A model generated the notes under the pieces. It saw nothing but the letters and a program-made list of their open reading frames with translations. It ran no database searches and was not told the origin of the DNA. Source: Medicago truncatula (lineage: Eukaryota; Streptophyta; Magnoliopsida; Fabales; Fabaceae). From it: a stretch of 64,000 nucleotides of DNA. Location of the stretch: positions 6,510,001 through 6,574,000 of the forward strand of contig NC_053049.1 in NCBI RefSeq assembly GCF_003473485.1, given 5' to 3'. Positions 34,570 through 46,638 of the stretch are shown here, in pieces. Every line of letters begins with the position of its first letter. Within the stretch, counting starts at the first letter, position 1. Position numbers and translations under genes: made by a program.

Positions 34570-36765
34570 CTAGAGTCTTATCTCTCTGTATATTAAACTC
34601 AATTTTAGCCCACTTTTTAACACATATAAGATGCATAATTTCGTATCTGCGTGTTATTCTTCACAACAAGGCATGAGCTTTATCATAATCATCATAGAAG
34701 GTAGCAATAGACCGAAACAAAAACCAATACAAAAAGAAATTAGACAAGTGGCTCGCGAACCAAAAGCGTAGCGCTGAACCCTATCATCGCTACTCTATTC
34801 TGCTATAGCGCGCTATTGACTACATTCACACCATTACATTATTCTATCATAACCATGTCATGAAACTACCACAAAGAAGACAGTTATTCACCGCCAGCTC
34901 ACGGATGGCTAAAACGCTTCGCTTTATAATGTTTTTTTTTCCTTCTAACAGATGTAACAAAAACCCAGTCTGCTGTGACGGATACTACTCATTGTGCACG
35001 TATGAAAATGAATAAGTTCTACTTTTTGTGACGCCAAGGACCTTTTGACGTGCGATTATGTTTGTCTCACTATTGATAAGAAATATCTAGATTTGAAGTT
35101 TAAGTGTAATAGTTAGATCCATCTTGAATGATAAAGGAGTAGGGAAAACAACCTCTTATGGGCTAGCAACTACCATTTATAAAAGGCAAAGAATCTTCTT
35201 ATAAGGTCAAAATAATCTTTAAACTGTACTGCATAAATTCATTTAAATTCAAGACACCATTGCTAGCTCAATATGATGAAACACAGGATGCTGAGGTTCA
35301 TTTGCAAACACTACTTATAGTTCAACGTTTAATAGTCGAGGGAGGCATATCCAAAAGTTTCTAAGGTATTGTATATGATGGTATAAGCCAAGATAAAGAG
35401 AGCTAACATTCAATACTAATTATCGGATACATTATATTCTAAATATATGAAAACAAGGTTAGCATTATCATATCTACAAATCTTCTATGGCATCTGCATA
35501 CAAAATTATTGACGCCCTCAGTGTAATACAGGCAGTAATAACAGAGTAAACATCCAGAGCTCAATCCTAGCTACCTAGAGCTAACAGTGCAGAAGAACTA
35601 GATAATTTGCTTCCTTCACATGACAATTCAAAATAAAATGCTGTCAAATTCCGGAACTTTACTAAAAAGTACTATCGGACACTAAACGACATCCTCAAAA
35701 GAGTCATCCGATCTCAATACTGAATTTCACCAAACTAGTTACTTAAAGAACAGTTTTCAACAAATACTTTTCAGTCCTCAATTTTAATCTGCTTCGCATC
35801 AGAGAAGTATAGCATCCACAAATTGAAAATGTTTTGATAATGGATTTAAATAAGGGATTATAATCAGCTCAAAAAAAAAAAAATTTAAGTCAAACTAAGA
35901 GGGTATAATATGTTACCTCTAGCTAGTGAAAATATCTAATTCAATAGCAGATCTTCTTCTAAGTCATATATAAATAACATACGATAAAAATATTACACAC
36001 ACAAAGTGAATTATGTACCATAACCTCAATTGACACTTAAAATAACCAAGCATGCAACCAATAACAAATTATAGATGCTAAATGCATTTCAATATTTCAT
36101 TTCATCTTATACAATCAAGCGGATGCATCACTTGCAAGGCAGAGCAAGAAAGTAATAAACTTAACCAGTTTCCTATCACTGACCATGACCCTGTTTGAGA
36201 GAGCTTATAGAAACAGCTTATGACATGCCTATAAACTATTTTCACCTTATTTCAATAAGCTCTCCAGGATAGCTTATGAAAACAGCTTATAGCTTATATA
36301 AATACAATTTGACTTTATTTTATCTTGTTATAGATATAACTTATGATACGCACTTAATTAAACAGTTTATGCCTATAAAAATGAAAGATTTCATTCAACA
36401 AAAGAACAATTTCAATGAAAAATAGTTCCTACAACGAAGACCCATTTTCCAACAACGAATTTCCTTGAAACCCACCTAAAAAAGTTCCATTTTTACCCCA
36501 TAAATAGCAGTAAAAATAAATAAAAATTTAAAATTTAAAGGTGTTAAGAGTTACCTGTGAAATGAAAGCAAGGAAAACCAGAAAAATGGATAATTGGATT
36601 GTGAAGAAGTGCTTCAGCTCTACATAACAGTGAGGGTTGTTTGAGGGGTATAAATGGGAAGTGAAAAGCGAACAAATAACGACAGTGAAGTGCAGTGAAG
36701 TCGAAACTCACGATTTTTTTTATTGTATCTGTTTCAACCATTTGACAAGTACTTTGTCTTCTGCT
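34570..36765 (-). other. 5' UTR of the L18a-like gene with a ~1.97 kb leader intron
   Basis: Upstream of the ATG (34569) the minus strand has a good acceptor, AATATACAG|AGAGATAAG, with the exon starting at 34585. A matching donor, TTTCACAG|GTAACTC, lies at 36555. Together they define a leader intron at 34586-36554. The leader exon would lie at 36555 to ~36765. The intron contains one dispersed MITE copy. Placement is by splice signals alone. Confidence 0.6.
36190..36385. repeat. Dispersed MITE copy inside the L18a-like leader intron
   Basis: CCCTGTTTGAGAGAGCTTAT, CAATAAGCTCTCCAGGATAG and CAGCTTATAGCTTATATAAA match the family at 23.7, 27.4 and 52.5-53.3 kb. The ends look truncated. Confidence 0.6.
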
Positions 36766-36769
36766 TACA

Positions 36770-37520
36770 CACGAATGAAAATGTTAAATTCAAGGATCTT
36801 GCTTGTGAACTAGTTAAAAATAAAAGCTAAGTCTTGCATTAAAAATAACTTTCTTTTTTAACTTTTAAAAAGTAAAATACACATTTGTCAAAAAAAAAAA
36901 AAAAAAGTAAAATACACATTTTTTAAGACAATATTTCATTTTATAATTCCTTAACAAATGTCACAAGGGCATTTGTTAACATTTCATTAAATTTAATAAT
37001 ATCGATATTGTGTGTTGAATTTTCATAAGATACAATTTTTATCGACTATAAATAAGGTATTTAAATTTAAAATAGATAGAATACATCGAAAACAATACAA
37101 ATTTTTTGTCCCTCACATCAAAGAGGTTTAATATAAGAACAAACTTACTTGATCTAGTTAATAGCATAAAACGACACATAATATATAAGATACAATTAGA
37201 ATTTTTTATTTTTTTTAAGATACAATTAGAACTTATTATGTTAAAAAAAAGATTTATTTATGAAAACAAACAAAAATAGATATTTTCATAACAATAATGT
37301 TGTAGGACAATGCATAAAACATAACATTAATGAAATGATGGTGATGGGTATGTTGAGGGACATGGATTCCAACGGCAGAAATTTCACATAGATTTCAATG
37401 CAATGGATTGTAACCGTTGATTTGAGATCGGAAAGTTTAAATTTTAAATTTTGTTTTACAAGGTAAAATAATTTTGACTATCAAACTCATTGACCTCTAA
37501 ATCTTTTCAAATAATTTTTG
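36770..37520. other. Intergenic, AT-rich, nothing recognised
   Basis: Poly-A near 36890 and simple AT sequence; no open frame of note. It should include the promoter of the L18a-like gene. Confidence 0.5.
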
Positions 37521-37524
37521 TTAT

Positions 37525-38095
37525 AGTTTTCCTACTCTTCTTACGACGGCATCTACAGATCTTCTCTCTACATGCCCAAACCATCTAAATTTGTTTTCTA
37601 CCAACTTTTCTATTATAGGTGCTACGCTCTCTCTCTTCAATGGTGTCATTTCTAATCATATCTCATCTAGTCTTACCACTTATCCAACACAACATCATCA
37701 TCCCGCTACACTTACTCGATTAGTATGTTGGCACTTAACCGTCCAAGACTATGTCATCGTCGGTCTGACTAATGTCTGTTAGAACTTTCCTTTCAACTTA
37801 AGCAGTACTTTCTTATCACATCAAACCACATGAGACTCTTCTCCATTTCAACCACTCAACTTGAATGCAATGATTTATGACCTGCTTCCATTTCTCCTTC
37901 ACTTTATACTACGGATCCAAGATATTTATACCATGTAACTTGGGGTTATGTGATCTTCAACCTTTACCTCCAAGGTATAACTACTTCACCTTTTGCTGAA
38001 ACCACACGCTTCTAAGGCTTGTGATCTCCAAGTCTCTAGTCTCCCATTCAATTCTTCCATCGACTCTTCAAGATAGACTACATCATTTGCAAAAA
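37525..38095 (-). mobile_element. RTE-like LINE reverse-transcriptase fragment
   Basis: The minus strand encodes, in broken frames, FANDVVYLEESMEELNGRLE, TWRSQALEACGF, YLGSVV and ENKFRWFGHVERRSVDAVVR. These are the end of the RT domain and the thumb-like region of a plant RTE-type element. Many stops and frameshifts show it is a relic. It ends at the same FGHVE block with which the fragment in E2 intron 2 begins, so the two pieces together cover adjoining parts of one family. Confidence 0.8.
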
Positions 38096-38372
38096 AAAAA
38101 AACATAAATTTCGATGCTAACACTTGGTAGATGTTGAATGAGTGTTCTTTAAAATATGGTTGCCTAAGTATCGAGACTCGAAAAAAAATATGGATGTCAA
38201 TTTTTTTATAATCTTTATGAATATTTTTTTTACAAGAATAATCTTTATGAATATGACTCTACATTTTTTTTAACGGAAAATATGAATTTACTTTGTAAAT
38301 AAGTGAATATTCAAAAGTTACTTTTATGACCGTTTGTATTCTTTGATTAAATCGGTTAATTAAATTAGCGGA

Positions 38373-38512
38373 TTTTTTTTGTCAAGTTGTTTAGTGGTTA
38401 GAGCTCACACAATTAAATTGTGAAGAAGTGGAGCGTCTGGGGTTCGAACTCGAGCCCCTACATATTATATGCAATATCTCTACCAACTGAATTAAGCCCA
38501 TAGAGATTAATC
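38373..38512 (-). mobile_element. tRNA-derived SINE, minus strand, with target duplication
   Basis: Read on the minus strand it has an A-box TTCAGTTGGTAGAGA, a B-box GAGTTCGAACCCC and a tail TTGACAAAAAAAA. An 11-bp direct repeat TAGCGGATTTT flanks it (38366-38376 overlapping the tail, and 38513-38523). This is a classical plant SINE layout. Confidence 0.8.
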
Positions 38513-38523
38513 TAGCGGATTTT

Positions 38524-39422
38524 AATAGATAATAATGTGTTAGAAGGTGTTCGTGTAATATTACTAAGATAAGATGGGGATGTTGCAAAGCATGTGCATT
38601 TGAGTTGTTTTCATCAGCAAAGCATAGGTCTCTAAGTAGTTCCACAAGATTTATTTCATTTTTTTACAAGTGTTTTATTTCAACAACCATTTGATTGATA
38701 ATTTTTAGGGCAATCATAATTTTATAAAGGAAAAGAGGTATTGACACAAAAACTAAAATAATAGAGAGAAAATAAAAACATAATATAAGTATGAGAGAGA
38801 AAGTTATCACAAAATTTATCAAAAAGTGATTGTATAAATATCATTTCTCTTTTGATAAATCTTATAGGTGCAAGTTGATATGACCGTCTATATTTATACT
38901 TTATAAAGTTTATGCACTATTCTTTTAATAAATTAATAATAATGTTTCAAAAGAAAACTTGAGAAATTGTAAAATAACAAAATCAATCAAATGAGACAAG
39001 TCTATGTATAAAACCAGGTGCCTTATTCATTTTAAGTTTATTTTTAGATAAGAAGTGCCTTAATTGAAATTGTGGTGTATATATATCATGCCAGCTATAT
39101 ATCTATCTGTATCCTTAACCATCTCTAATAATAAGCTTTAGAAATATTTGTGACTTTTTATTAAAGTTGAATTCATCATTATTATTTGATCCAACTTAGG
39201 TACACATATACATGCACGTATAATGAAGTAAACAAACAAGTGTTTGTTAGAAAATAAAATCCAACTAATGGGTTTTGTACTTGAAGCCAGAGGTTTAAAA
39301 AGTGGTTAGTAACGGTTTGGTCAATTTAACAAATCAGTTATTATTCATGTATTACATTGAAATGGGATAGAAACAGAGACAAGAGCTTATTTTTCTAAAA
39401 AAGTAACTAACCTTAATTCTTC
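38524..39422. other. Promoter-side intergenic region of the USP-kinase gene
   Basis: AT-rich; no genes or clear repeats. A TATA-like TATATATATC lies near 39078, ~345 bp before the ATG. No firm promoter call is possible. Confidence 0.45.
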
Positions 39423-42400
39423 ATGCAAATGATTACTAATGAATTAGGAGCTGCCACCGCCGCCAAAACCACCGTCATTGCCATCAACACCGGTCGGAAT
39501 AGCCAGTGCGCGGTGAAATGGGCGGTGGACCACCTTCTAAAGAAGAACTCCAATTGCATTCTCATTCATGTTCGTACCAAACCTCTCAATTCCAGTAGGT
39601 ATTCTTCTCCTTATCTCCCATTCATCCTTCTCACATCAACAAAAAAAATAAATCAACCTTTCATCATAAATTTTAACAAAACCCTGTTTTTGTCCTTTCA
39701 CCTAGATTATCATATTTTAACCTATGATATGATGTATGGCTATAATTTGAATTTAAATAAAACTATTTATGAATATAGAATTGATAATGTGTATGGGATC
39801 ATGCAACCAAATTATTTGTATTATGAAATTTTGAATTTGGTTTAATGCAGGTGATCATATTGTCGATGTTCCTAAACATGGTCGTCCACCAACTCATGAA
39901 GAATTGCACCAATTTTTTCTTCCCTTCCGTGGATTTTGTGCTAGAAAAGGGGTAAGAATTAATAAATTTCCAAAGTTTGAGTAATCTCTATTAAATTCCT
40001 ACATTTACATCTGAATTAGAAATTATATTTGATGAATAGGATAAATTTCCCAAAAAAATATGTCATGTTTATTATGTTTATATATAGGCTTAATTACTCT
40101 TTTGATCCTTAACTTATTTTTTGGTTTCGTTTTGGTCCCTTAACTATTAAAAGTTTCGTTTTGGTCTCTTAACTTACTTTTTGGTTTCGTTTTGGTCCCT
40201 TAACTATTAAAAGTTTCGTTTTGGTCCTTTAACTTACTTTTTGGTTTCGTTTTGGTCCTTAACTCTTCCTTCGTCAACCACTTTAGTCCTTTATGTTAGG
40301 ATGAATGTATTAGAGTTAAGGGACCAAAACGAAACCAAAAAATAAGTTAAGGGACCAAAACGAAACCAAAAAATAAGTTAAGGTACCAAAACGAAACTTC
40401 TAATACTTAAGGGACCAAAAGAAAACCCAAAAATAAGTTATGGGACCGAAACGAAACTTTTAATAGTTAAGGAACCAAAACGAAATCAAAAAATAAGTTA
40501 AGGGACCAAAAGAGTAATTAAACCTTATATATATTATATACAAGTTGATAATTATGAATGTTGATCATTTTAGATTGAGGCAAAGGAATTGGTCTTGCAT
40601 GACATTGATGTTCCTAGTGCTCTTACTGCTTATGTCATCGAAAATTTTATCAACTATGTTGTCATTGGTGCTTCTGCTTCCCCTTGGAGTGTTCTTATAA
40701 GGTCTTAATAACTAATTAATCTCACATTATATACATTTATTTATAATTACATATTGTAAAACCTTGATTAACATATTTCTCTTTTAACCAATATTCTCAT
40801 TTACATGTGACAGAAAATTTAAAGAAGTGGATATGTCATCTACCTTAGCTAAGTCATTGCCTAAATCAAGCACATTGTATGTTATATCAAAAGGAAATGT
40901 ACAACATATTCGACCAACAGGACCTATAAGAGACATAGTTACACTCTTGCAGAATGATCAATTGATGCAGCCAAATAAACTTTTTGCTCATACCCCTAAT
41001 TGTGAAGATTTAAACAGGTATGATACAAATTATATATTTAATTTTAAAAAATAAGGTTTTGGTCTCATTATCTTAAAAACCGTTTTTCCCCTCCAAATTA
41101 AGTTTTTATGAACTTTGGTTCCTCGTATCATTTTTGGGGTCATTTTTTGTTATGTAGTTTGTGAGAGTGTCAACCTAATGTATATGAAGAATTAAAATGA
41201 ACTTTAATGAAGAACATTTTTAAGTAAAGCATCAAAGGTGTAATTGTTCAAGGAAAAAACACATGGGGTTATCAACTGTTAGGTCGTCAACGTCAAAATT
41301 CTACAAATATTAAAATAGTAAATTTAAAATTGTTAGAATAACGACTTGGTTCAAAGGTAAAAGATATGAAAGCAACACAAACAAAGAACATAAAATGTTT
41401 GATCATGGAGTTCGGTCAATTGTGTTTATCTCATCGACTATGGCGCAGTTGCATAACCTTTTTATTAATCAAGCATGAGATTTACATGACACAACTTACA
41501 TTTAAATACTACAATTCAATTCAAATATTGATCTCCGTCCGAGCGACCGATAGACTAATCGATAATTATGAGCCATATCTAGCAAAAATAGTTTAGGATG
41601 AATCTAAGAGCCTCTATATGCTATTTTGAGATTCTTGTCCATGATAATTTGTTTCCATGTCACTTAAAAGCAACATATCTGAATTTTTAATTATAAAAAA
41701 AAAAAAAAAAAAATATTACTTGAATTTTTTTCTTATTTATTGGTAGGACTAACAACACACATTTGTACAAGATTAGTTGGATACAATTAATTCTAACATA
41801 TAAATCAGTCATCCTAAAAATAAATAAGATAACTTGCCAAACAAGTGAACAACATGTTCTAATCAAATAAAAAAAAGAGAAAGAATTAATATAGTTGATT
41901 TAAAATTCATCAGTCTCTACTAATTTCATGATTGGTGATGAACCTTAAAGTTTTACTCTACTAATTATATGATGTTGTGTATTTTCTTGTCTCATTACTT
42001 TATAAAGGAAACCATTCAAAGATGCAAACAAAGCCTGGGAACCATTACATGATATGAAAGATGTTACACTGATGACACCATGTAAATCCAATATTCTTGA
42101 AGATAACAATTCACCCAGAGGTCCAAGATTATCAGCCGGAAGCTCCTCGTCGCAAACTTCATCGAATAGAAGTTCTCCTGCCAATAGTAATGATAGTTCA
42201 GGGAAACATGGAAATCATGAAGTTATAAATTCAGACAATACTAAGCGCTTACTTTCTTCAAAACCACCAGTAAGTACACATGCCCTTTTCTTTTACACTT
42301 GCATTGACGAATTCTAGTTTATCAAGTTATGCATGTATCAAAATAATGAGGTTCTTGAGTGTAATATGTTATATTGGTATGTGTCACAATTTTTTGTACT

Positions 42401-44174
42401 TTCATGCAATAATCACTTCCAATCATTGATTTGATATCAAACTACTTAGATCATATATGTTTATTAACTTTATTTTCTCCTTTTGCATGAATCATCATAT
42501 AGTTGCAGATAAGGATTGAGGCAAAAATAAAGAAATTAAAACTAGAATTGAAGAAAACAACTGAGCAGTATGGTATGGCATGCAGAGAAGCTGTCTTAGC
42601 AAAACTGAAGGTAACATCATTCATAATGTTATGAAAATTATGCTTGAATTTAACTTTAAACAAATAGATTTAATAAATTAATGAAAAAAATAGTCTAAAA
42701 GACGATTATTTTTCATTTAGGCAAGTGAAATTGAAAAGTTTAGAGAAGAAGAAGAGCAAAATGTTGAAAAAGCAAGGCTTGCTGAAGAGGCTGCATTAGC
42801 TTTAGCTGAAGTAGAAACACAGAAAGCAAAAGCTGCTTTGGAAGCGGCCGAAATGTCACAGCGTCTTGCGGAAATAGAAACTCAAAAGAGAAAGCTAGCT
42901 GAATTAAAAGTGAAACATGAGAAAGAACAAAGGATAAGAACATTGCAAGAAGTTGTGTATAATAGCATTCCATATAGAAGATATGATATTAAAGAAATTC
43001 AAGTTGCAACTAATGGCTTTGACAATGCTCTCAAAATTGGTGAAGGGGGGTATGGACCTGTTTTTAAAGGTGTGCTTGATCACACTATTGTTGCTATAAA
43101 AGTTCTTAAACCTGATTTAGCTCATGGAGAGAGGCAATTTCAACAAGAGGTAACTATATTTGTTCAATAATTATAAAATATATGACCTTTTTAATTATGA
43201 ACTAAAAATGCTGACCAAAAAAACTACAAGGACTAAAAAGTGCATTATTTGTAGGAACTAAAAAGTGCATTTTTTATATATTTATAAGGACCATTTACTT
43301 AATTAACCTTTTTTTTTTTAAATATGAACTGTCTAGGATGATGTATAAGTGCCAAATACTAGCACTATGACACTGTCTTTTCAGTACCCTCTTTTATTGG
43401 CTAAATTTTTTGTATATCCTTACTAATTATTGCGAGTCTCATCGCCCTTATGTACCATCAATATTTTCAATGCAGGTTCTTATTTTAAGCAAAATTAGAC
43501 ATCCCAACATGGTGCTCCTTCTAGGTGCATGTCCAGAATTTGGATGCCTTGTGTATGAACACATGGAAAACGGAAGTTTAGAAGATCGTTTATTCCAAAA
43601 AGACGAGACTCCACCAATTCCATGGAAAAATCGTTTTAAAATTGCATATGAGATTGCCACTGGCCTTCTTTTCCTTCACCAATCAAAGCCAGATCCAATA
43701 GTACATCGTGATATGAAACCAGGAAACATTCTCTTAGACAAAAACTACGTTAGCAAGATCAGTGATGTTGGTTTGGCGCGACTCGTTCCTGCTTCAATAG
43801 CCAACAAAACCACTCAATATCGCATGACAGGCGCAGCTGGAACATTTTGCTACATTGATCCTGAGTATCAACAAACTGGATTATTGGGTGTGAAATCAGA
43901 TATATTTTCATTTGGTATGATTTTGCTACAAATTATCACTGCAAAGCCTCCAATGGGTTTATCTCATATAGTTGAAGAAGCTATAAAAAAAGGAAACTTC
44001 ATGAACGTGCTTGATCCAAATGTACCAAATTGTCCTGTTGAAGAGGCTTTGGCATGTGCTAAGCTGGCTTTAAAGTGTATTGAGTATAGAAAACGTGATA
44101 GACCTGATCTTGCTACTGTTATTTTGCCAGAGCTGAATCGAATATCACATATTTGGAACTCTGATGAGGAATAA
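39423..44174 (+). CDS. Receptor-like cytoplasmic kinase with N-terminal USP domain (RLCK-IX type)
   Basis: Eight exons: 39423-39594, 39851-39951, 40574-40701, 40814-41017, 42008-42269, 42509-42610, 42721-43149 and 43476-44174, giving ~698 aa. Exon 6 could begin six bases earlier, adding two residues. Order: a universal-stress-protein-like domain (TTVIAINTGRNSQCAVKWAV to VIGASASPWS, ~15-150); a Ser-rich linker; a long coiled coil (~320-410, Glu/Lys/Ala heptads); a Ser/Thr kinase (~430-690). Kinase motifs: GEGGYGPVFKG loop, VAIKVLKP lysine, HRDMKPGNILLD catalytic loop, SDVGLARL in place of DFG, and GTFCYIDPEYQQTG. SDVGLA is usual in this subfamily. Related proteins often end in an E3 U-box; this one stops 16 codons after the last kinase helix with no U-box. 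Such kinases are soluble; specific substrates are not known to me. Intron 2 carries a fold-back MITE. Confidence 0.9.
40087..40524. mobile_element. Long fold-back MITE with 9-bp target duplication, in intron 2 of the kinase gene
   Basis: The left half repeats TTTTGGTTTCGTTTTGGTCC units and the right half repeats the complement (GGGACCAAAACGAAACC), forming a near-complete ~200-bp hairpin. Ends are GGCTTAATTACTCTTTTG and its inverse. The flanks TTATATATA (40078-40086 and 40525-40533) are identical 9-mers, although simple in sequence. Mutator-type size and duplication; non-coding. Confidence 0.8.
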
Positions 44175-44990
44175 GGATCCATTCACAAAAGTACATGCAC
44201 ATTTTTATTTGTATGTTAACATAAATAAAAGTATCTATTTTATGTTATTATTGAGGTTGCATCTTGATTATGAGATCATGATAAAACCGTAATTTTGTTA
44301 AACTTGTAAAATGTAAATTTTGTCAAAATTATAATGGTTCAGTACAATTATGTCGAATTTTCCTTAAAAAAAGCGATTATGTCGAATTCACCATTAATCA
44401 AAACATACATTCCATCTACAAAACAAAGTTAGTCAATTTGCGACTTCGAGGTTGTGACTCTAATGACATATGTATGTGACCTAAGTTTCCGATAACAACA
44501 AATTACCAAATGAAGATCTTCACATTTGTTAATAATATATGGAGTCAAAGGAAGAGAAACTATAACAAAGACGACTAGGTTTTATTAGTAAAAAGAAAAA
44601 AGACGACTAGGTTTTATTAGAATAACAATAACGTGAATTTGCATAACTTGTCAAAATATTACAAGAAAATATGTAATTAAACCTAAAATGTCTCTAATAA
44701 CTAATAACTTAAAAACCTAAAATGCCCAACAAATAGGAGAATCTAATAACTTGTTATCTAACAAATTTCTTCATTAACCAAAAGAGCTTTCAAAATTAAA
44801 TACGAAAACATAAATCTTCTTTTGTCCTAAAAACAAAAACCATATCTGAAATATGAGTTGATTTTATTTTTTATACGATATGTATTTTTTAGCAAACCTT
44901 TGCCACACTTTAATCTTTGTTTTTATATTTCCAACATCTCAACCTTATTTTGTACCTTCTGCTCCTTAAATTGAACTTGGCGAGAGGCAA
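44175..44990. other. Intergenic 3' of the kinase gene
   Basis: Contains the kinase 3' UTR. A short local duplication of AAAGACGACTAGGTTTTATT is seen at ~44568 and ~44597. No gene. Confidence 0.5.
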
Positions 44991-44999
44991 TCCACAAAC

Positions 45000-45670
45000 T
45001 TGCCAACTCCACAAATTTGGCAGTATACTTTGTCACTGACATGTTCCCTTGCTTCAGCTAAGGAACTCGATCTCTTTCTTCCCTCGAACATCTTCTAGAA
45101 AGTATCGGTTTAAGAACTCTCTCCTAAACACAGCTCAAGTAACCACAACACCGTCTTGCTCTAGGGTAGGTAGAAGACTCACCCACCAGTCATCAGCTTC
45201 TTCAGCTAGCATGTGCGTACCAAAACACACCTTCTGAACCTCTGAACACTGCATCACACGGAACACTCTCTCTATCTCCTTGAGCCTCGTCTGAGCTCCA
45301 TCAGGAACATATCTACCCTTGAAAGCAGGAGGATGATTCCTCAGAAAAGTCTCTAGCATCCTCGCTTCAGCATTTGCACCAGCATTCGCATTAGGCTGCT
45401 GTCCCACAGCTTGAGCCACGGCTTGTAGTGCAGCAGCTAACGCAACATCGTTTCTTCTAGCCATTCTTAATCTCTACACAACAAGCAACAACAACATAAG
45501 ATAGTATTGCAACTGTTACTAAACTCGAAACGACTCAACTACTTGGCCGGACGGACCGACCTGCTCTGATTCCAATTGTAACACCCCATTTTTCCCAACT
45601 TAAAAATTTCAAACATATATCAGAGTATTCAACACAAACGGAATGCTACACTTCACAAAATCATAAATAA
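45000..45670 (-). mobile_element. Truncated Ty3/gypsy element: LTR end, primer-binding site and 5' gag
   Basis: Read on the minus strand, an LTR end (GGGTGTTACA, 45577-45670, ~94 bp kept) is followed by a primer-binding site TGGAATCAGAGC (45563-45574), which matches the initiator tRNA-Met site at all but one base. Then comes a gag start at 45464: MARRNDVALAAALQAVAQAV, FLRNHPPAFKGRYVPDGAQ and HMLEEADDWW-like, the plant Ty3/gypsy gag domain. The gag frame stops at 45135 and continues only in broken frames to ~45000. There is no protease or polymerase. The LTR piece is homologous to the first ~95 bp of the solo LTR at 46639. Confidence 0.85.
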
Positions 45671-46638
45671 GATAATTAACTAATTATCCTTCAACATAAT
45701 TGCCCAACTTTATAGGGGAGAGCTCAATCAAGTCCCATATCGATGGAACAATGAAAAGTACTCTTAGATTAAATTAATTGCCCTACTTTATTTGAAACAA
45801 AAATGAGAACATTGGCATAATTATGCACAAAGTCTTCCCCCTTCATCTATCTCTCCCCATATTTATGCACCATGTTCTCTTTAAGAGCATCTACAATGGA
45901 TACACTCATTTTTTGTTCTTAAATGGGTCCCACGTGCACATATCACTTATTTATAATTTTTTAATAGTAGTACCTAATAAGAATTCAATCTCTCCAACCC
46001 AGCATCTCACAAATTTCTTAAATGAGACTCACTAATCAACTATCAATAACTTTATATCATTACATTTCAATTTTTTAATACTAAAAGAGTGCGGATCCCG
46101 CTTAAAAGCGGAGGTCTTAAGTAAGACCCCGAGTATTACAAGACCTTGAAAAAAATTCTCCTCAATGGAGGTGCCTAATAGGTACCGGGTCTTAAATGGT
46201 TAAGACTCTCCCATTGGAGATGGTGGTAAAATTTGAAAAAAAAAAAACTATATTTTTTATTTGGTTAATAAAACTTCGAAGTAGTAGTATAAAACTACCT
46301 TATTGTTTTCCATGATCATTCTTATGGAGTGAGAACACTTGTTATAAGAACTTATTTGACCAATCATTGGTGATTTTTTTTTATTAGGGTTAATAGGTGT
46401 TTACACCGCTATCATATAAGTGAATTTTGATTTACCACTATAAAAAAAAATTGAAGATTTCCCATTGTAAAATGTAGATTCTTTGATTTTGGAGTATCAT
46501 AATATATGACTGAGCAAACTTGCTTATGTGACATGCTGAATGTGTAATTAAATTTATTTTTTCAATTTTTTGTGTACACATTGATAATGCAATAAAAAGT
46601 CATTATTTTTATAAATAAACTAAAAAAAATGTTGTTAT
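45671..46638. other. Spacer between two LTR pieces, with an embedded MITE-like element
   Basis: About 970 bp not matching the LTR. It holds the MITE-like element at 45884-46225. The remainder is AT-rich. Confidence 0.5.
45884..46225. mobile_element. MITE-like element with CATCTACAATGG ends
   Basis: Inverted ends CATCTACAATGG (45888-45899) and CCATTGGAGATG (46211-46222), one mismatch, bound a stretch that also contains internal GGTCTTAA and TTAAGACC palindromes. The end sequence is common to plant MITEs. I could not settle a target duplication. Confidence 0.6.

Noticed and set aside
38373..38512. Functional tRNA gene (A-box and B-box present)
   Set aside because: No cloverleaf closes; it has a poly-A tail and target duplication, so it is a SINE. 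The same applies to 9407-9492, 57721-57850 and 63427-63564.
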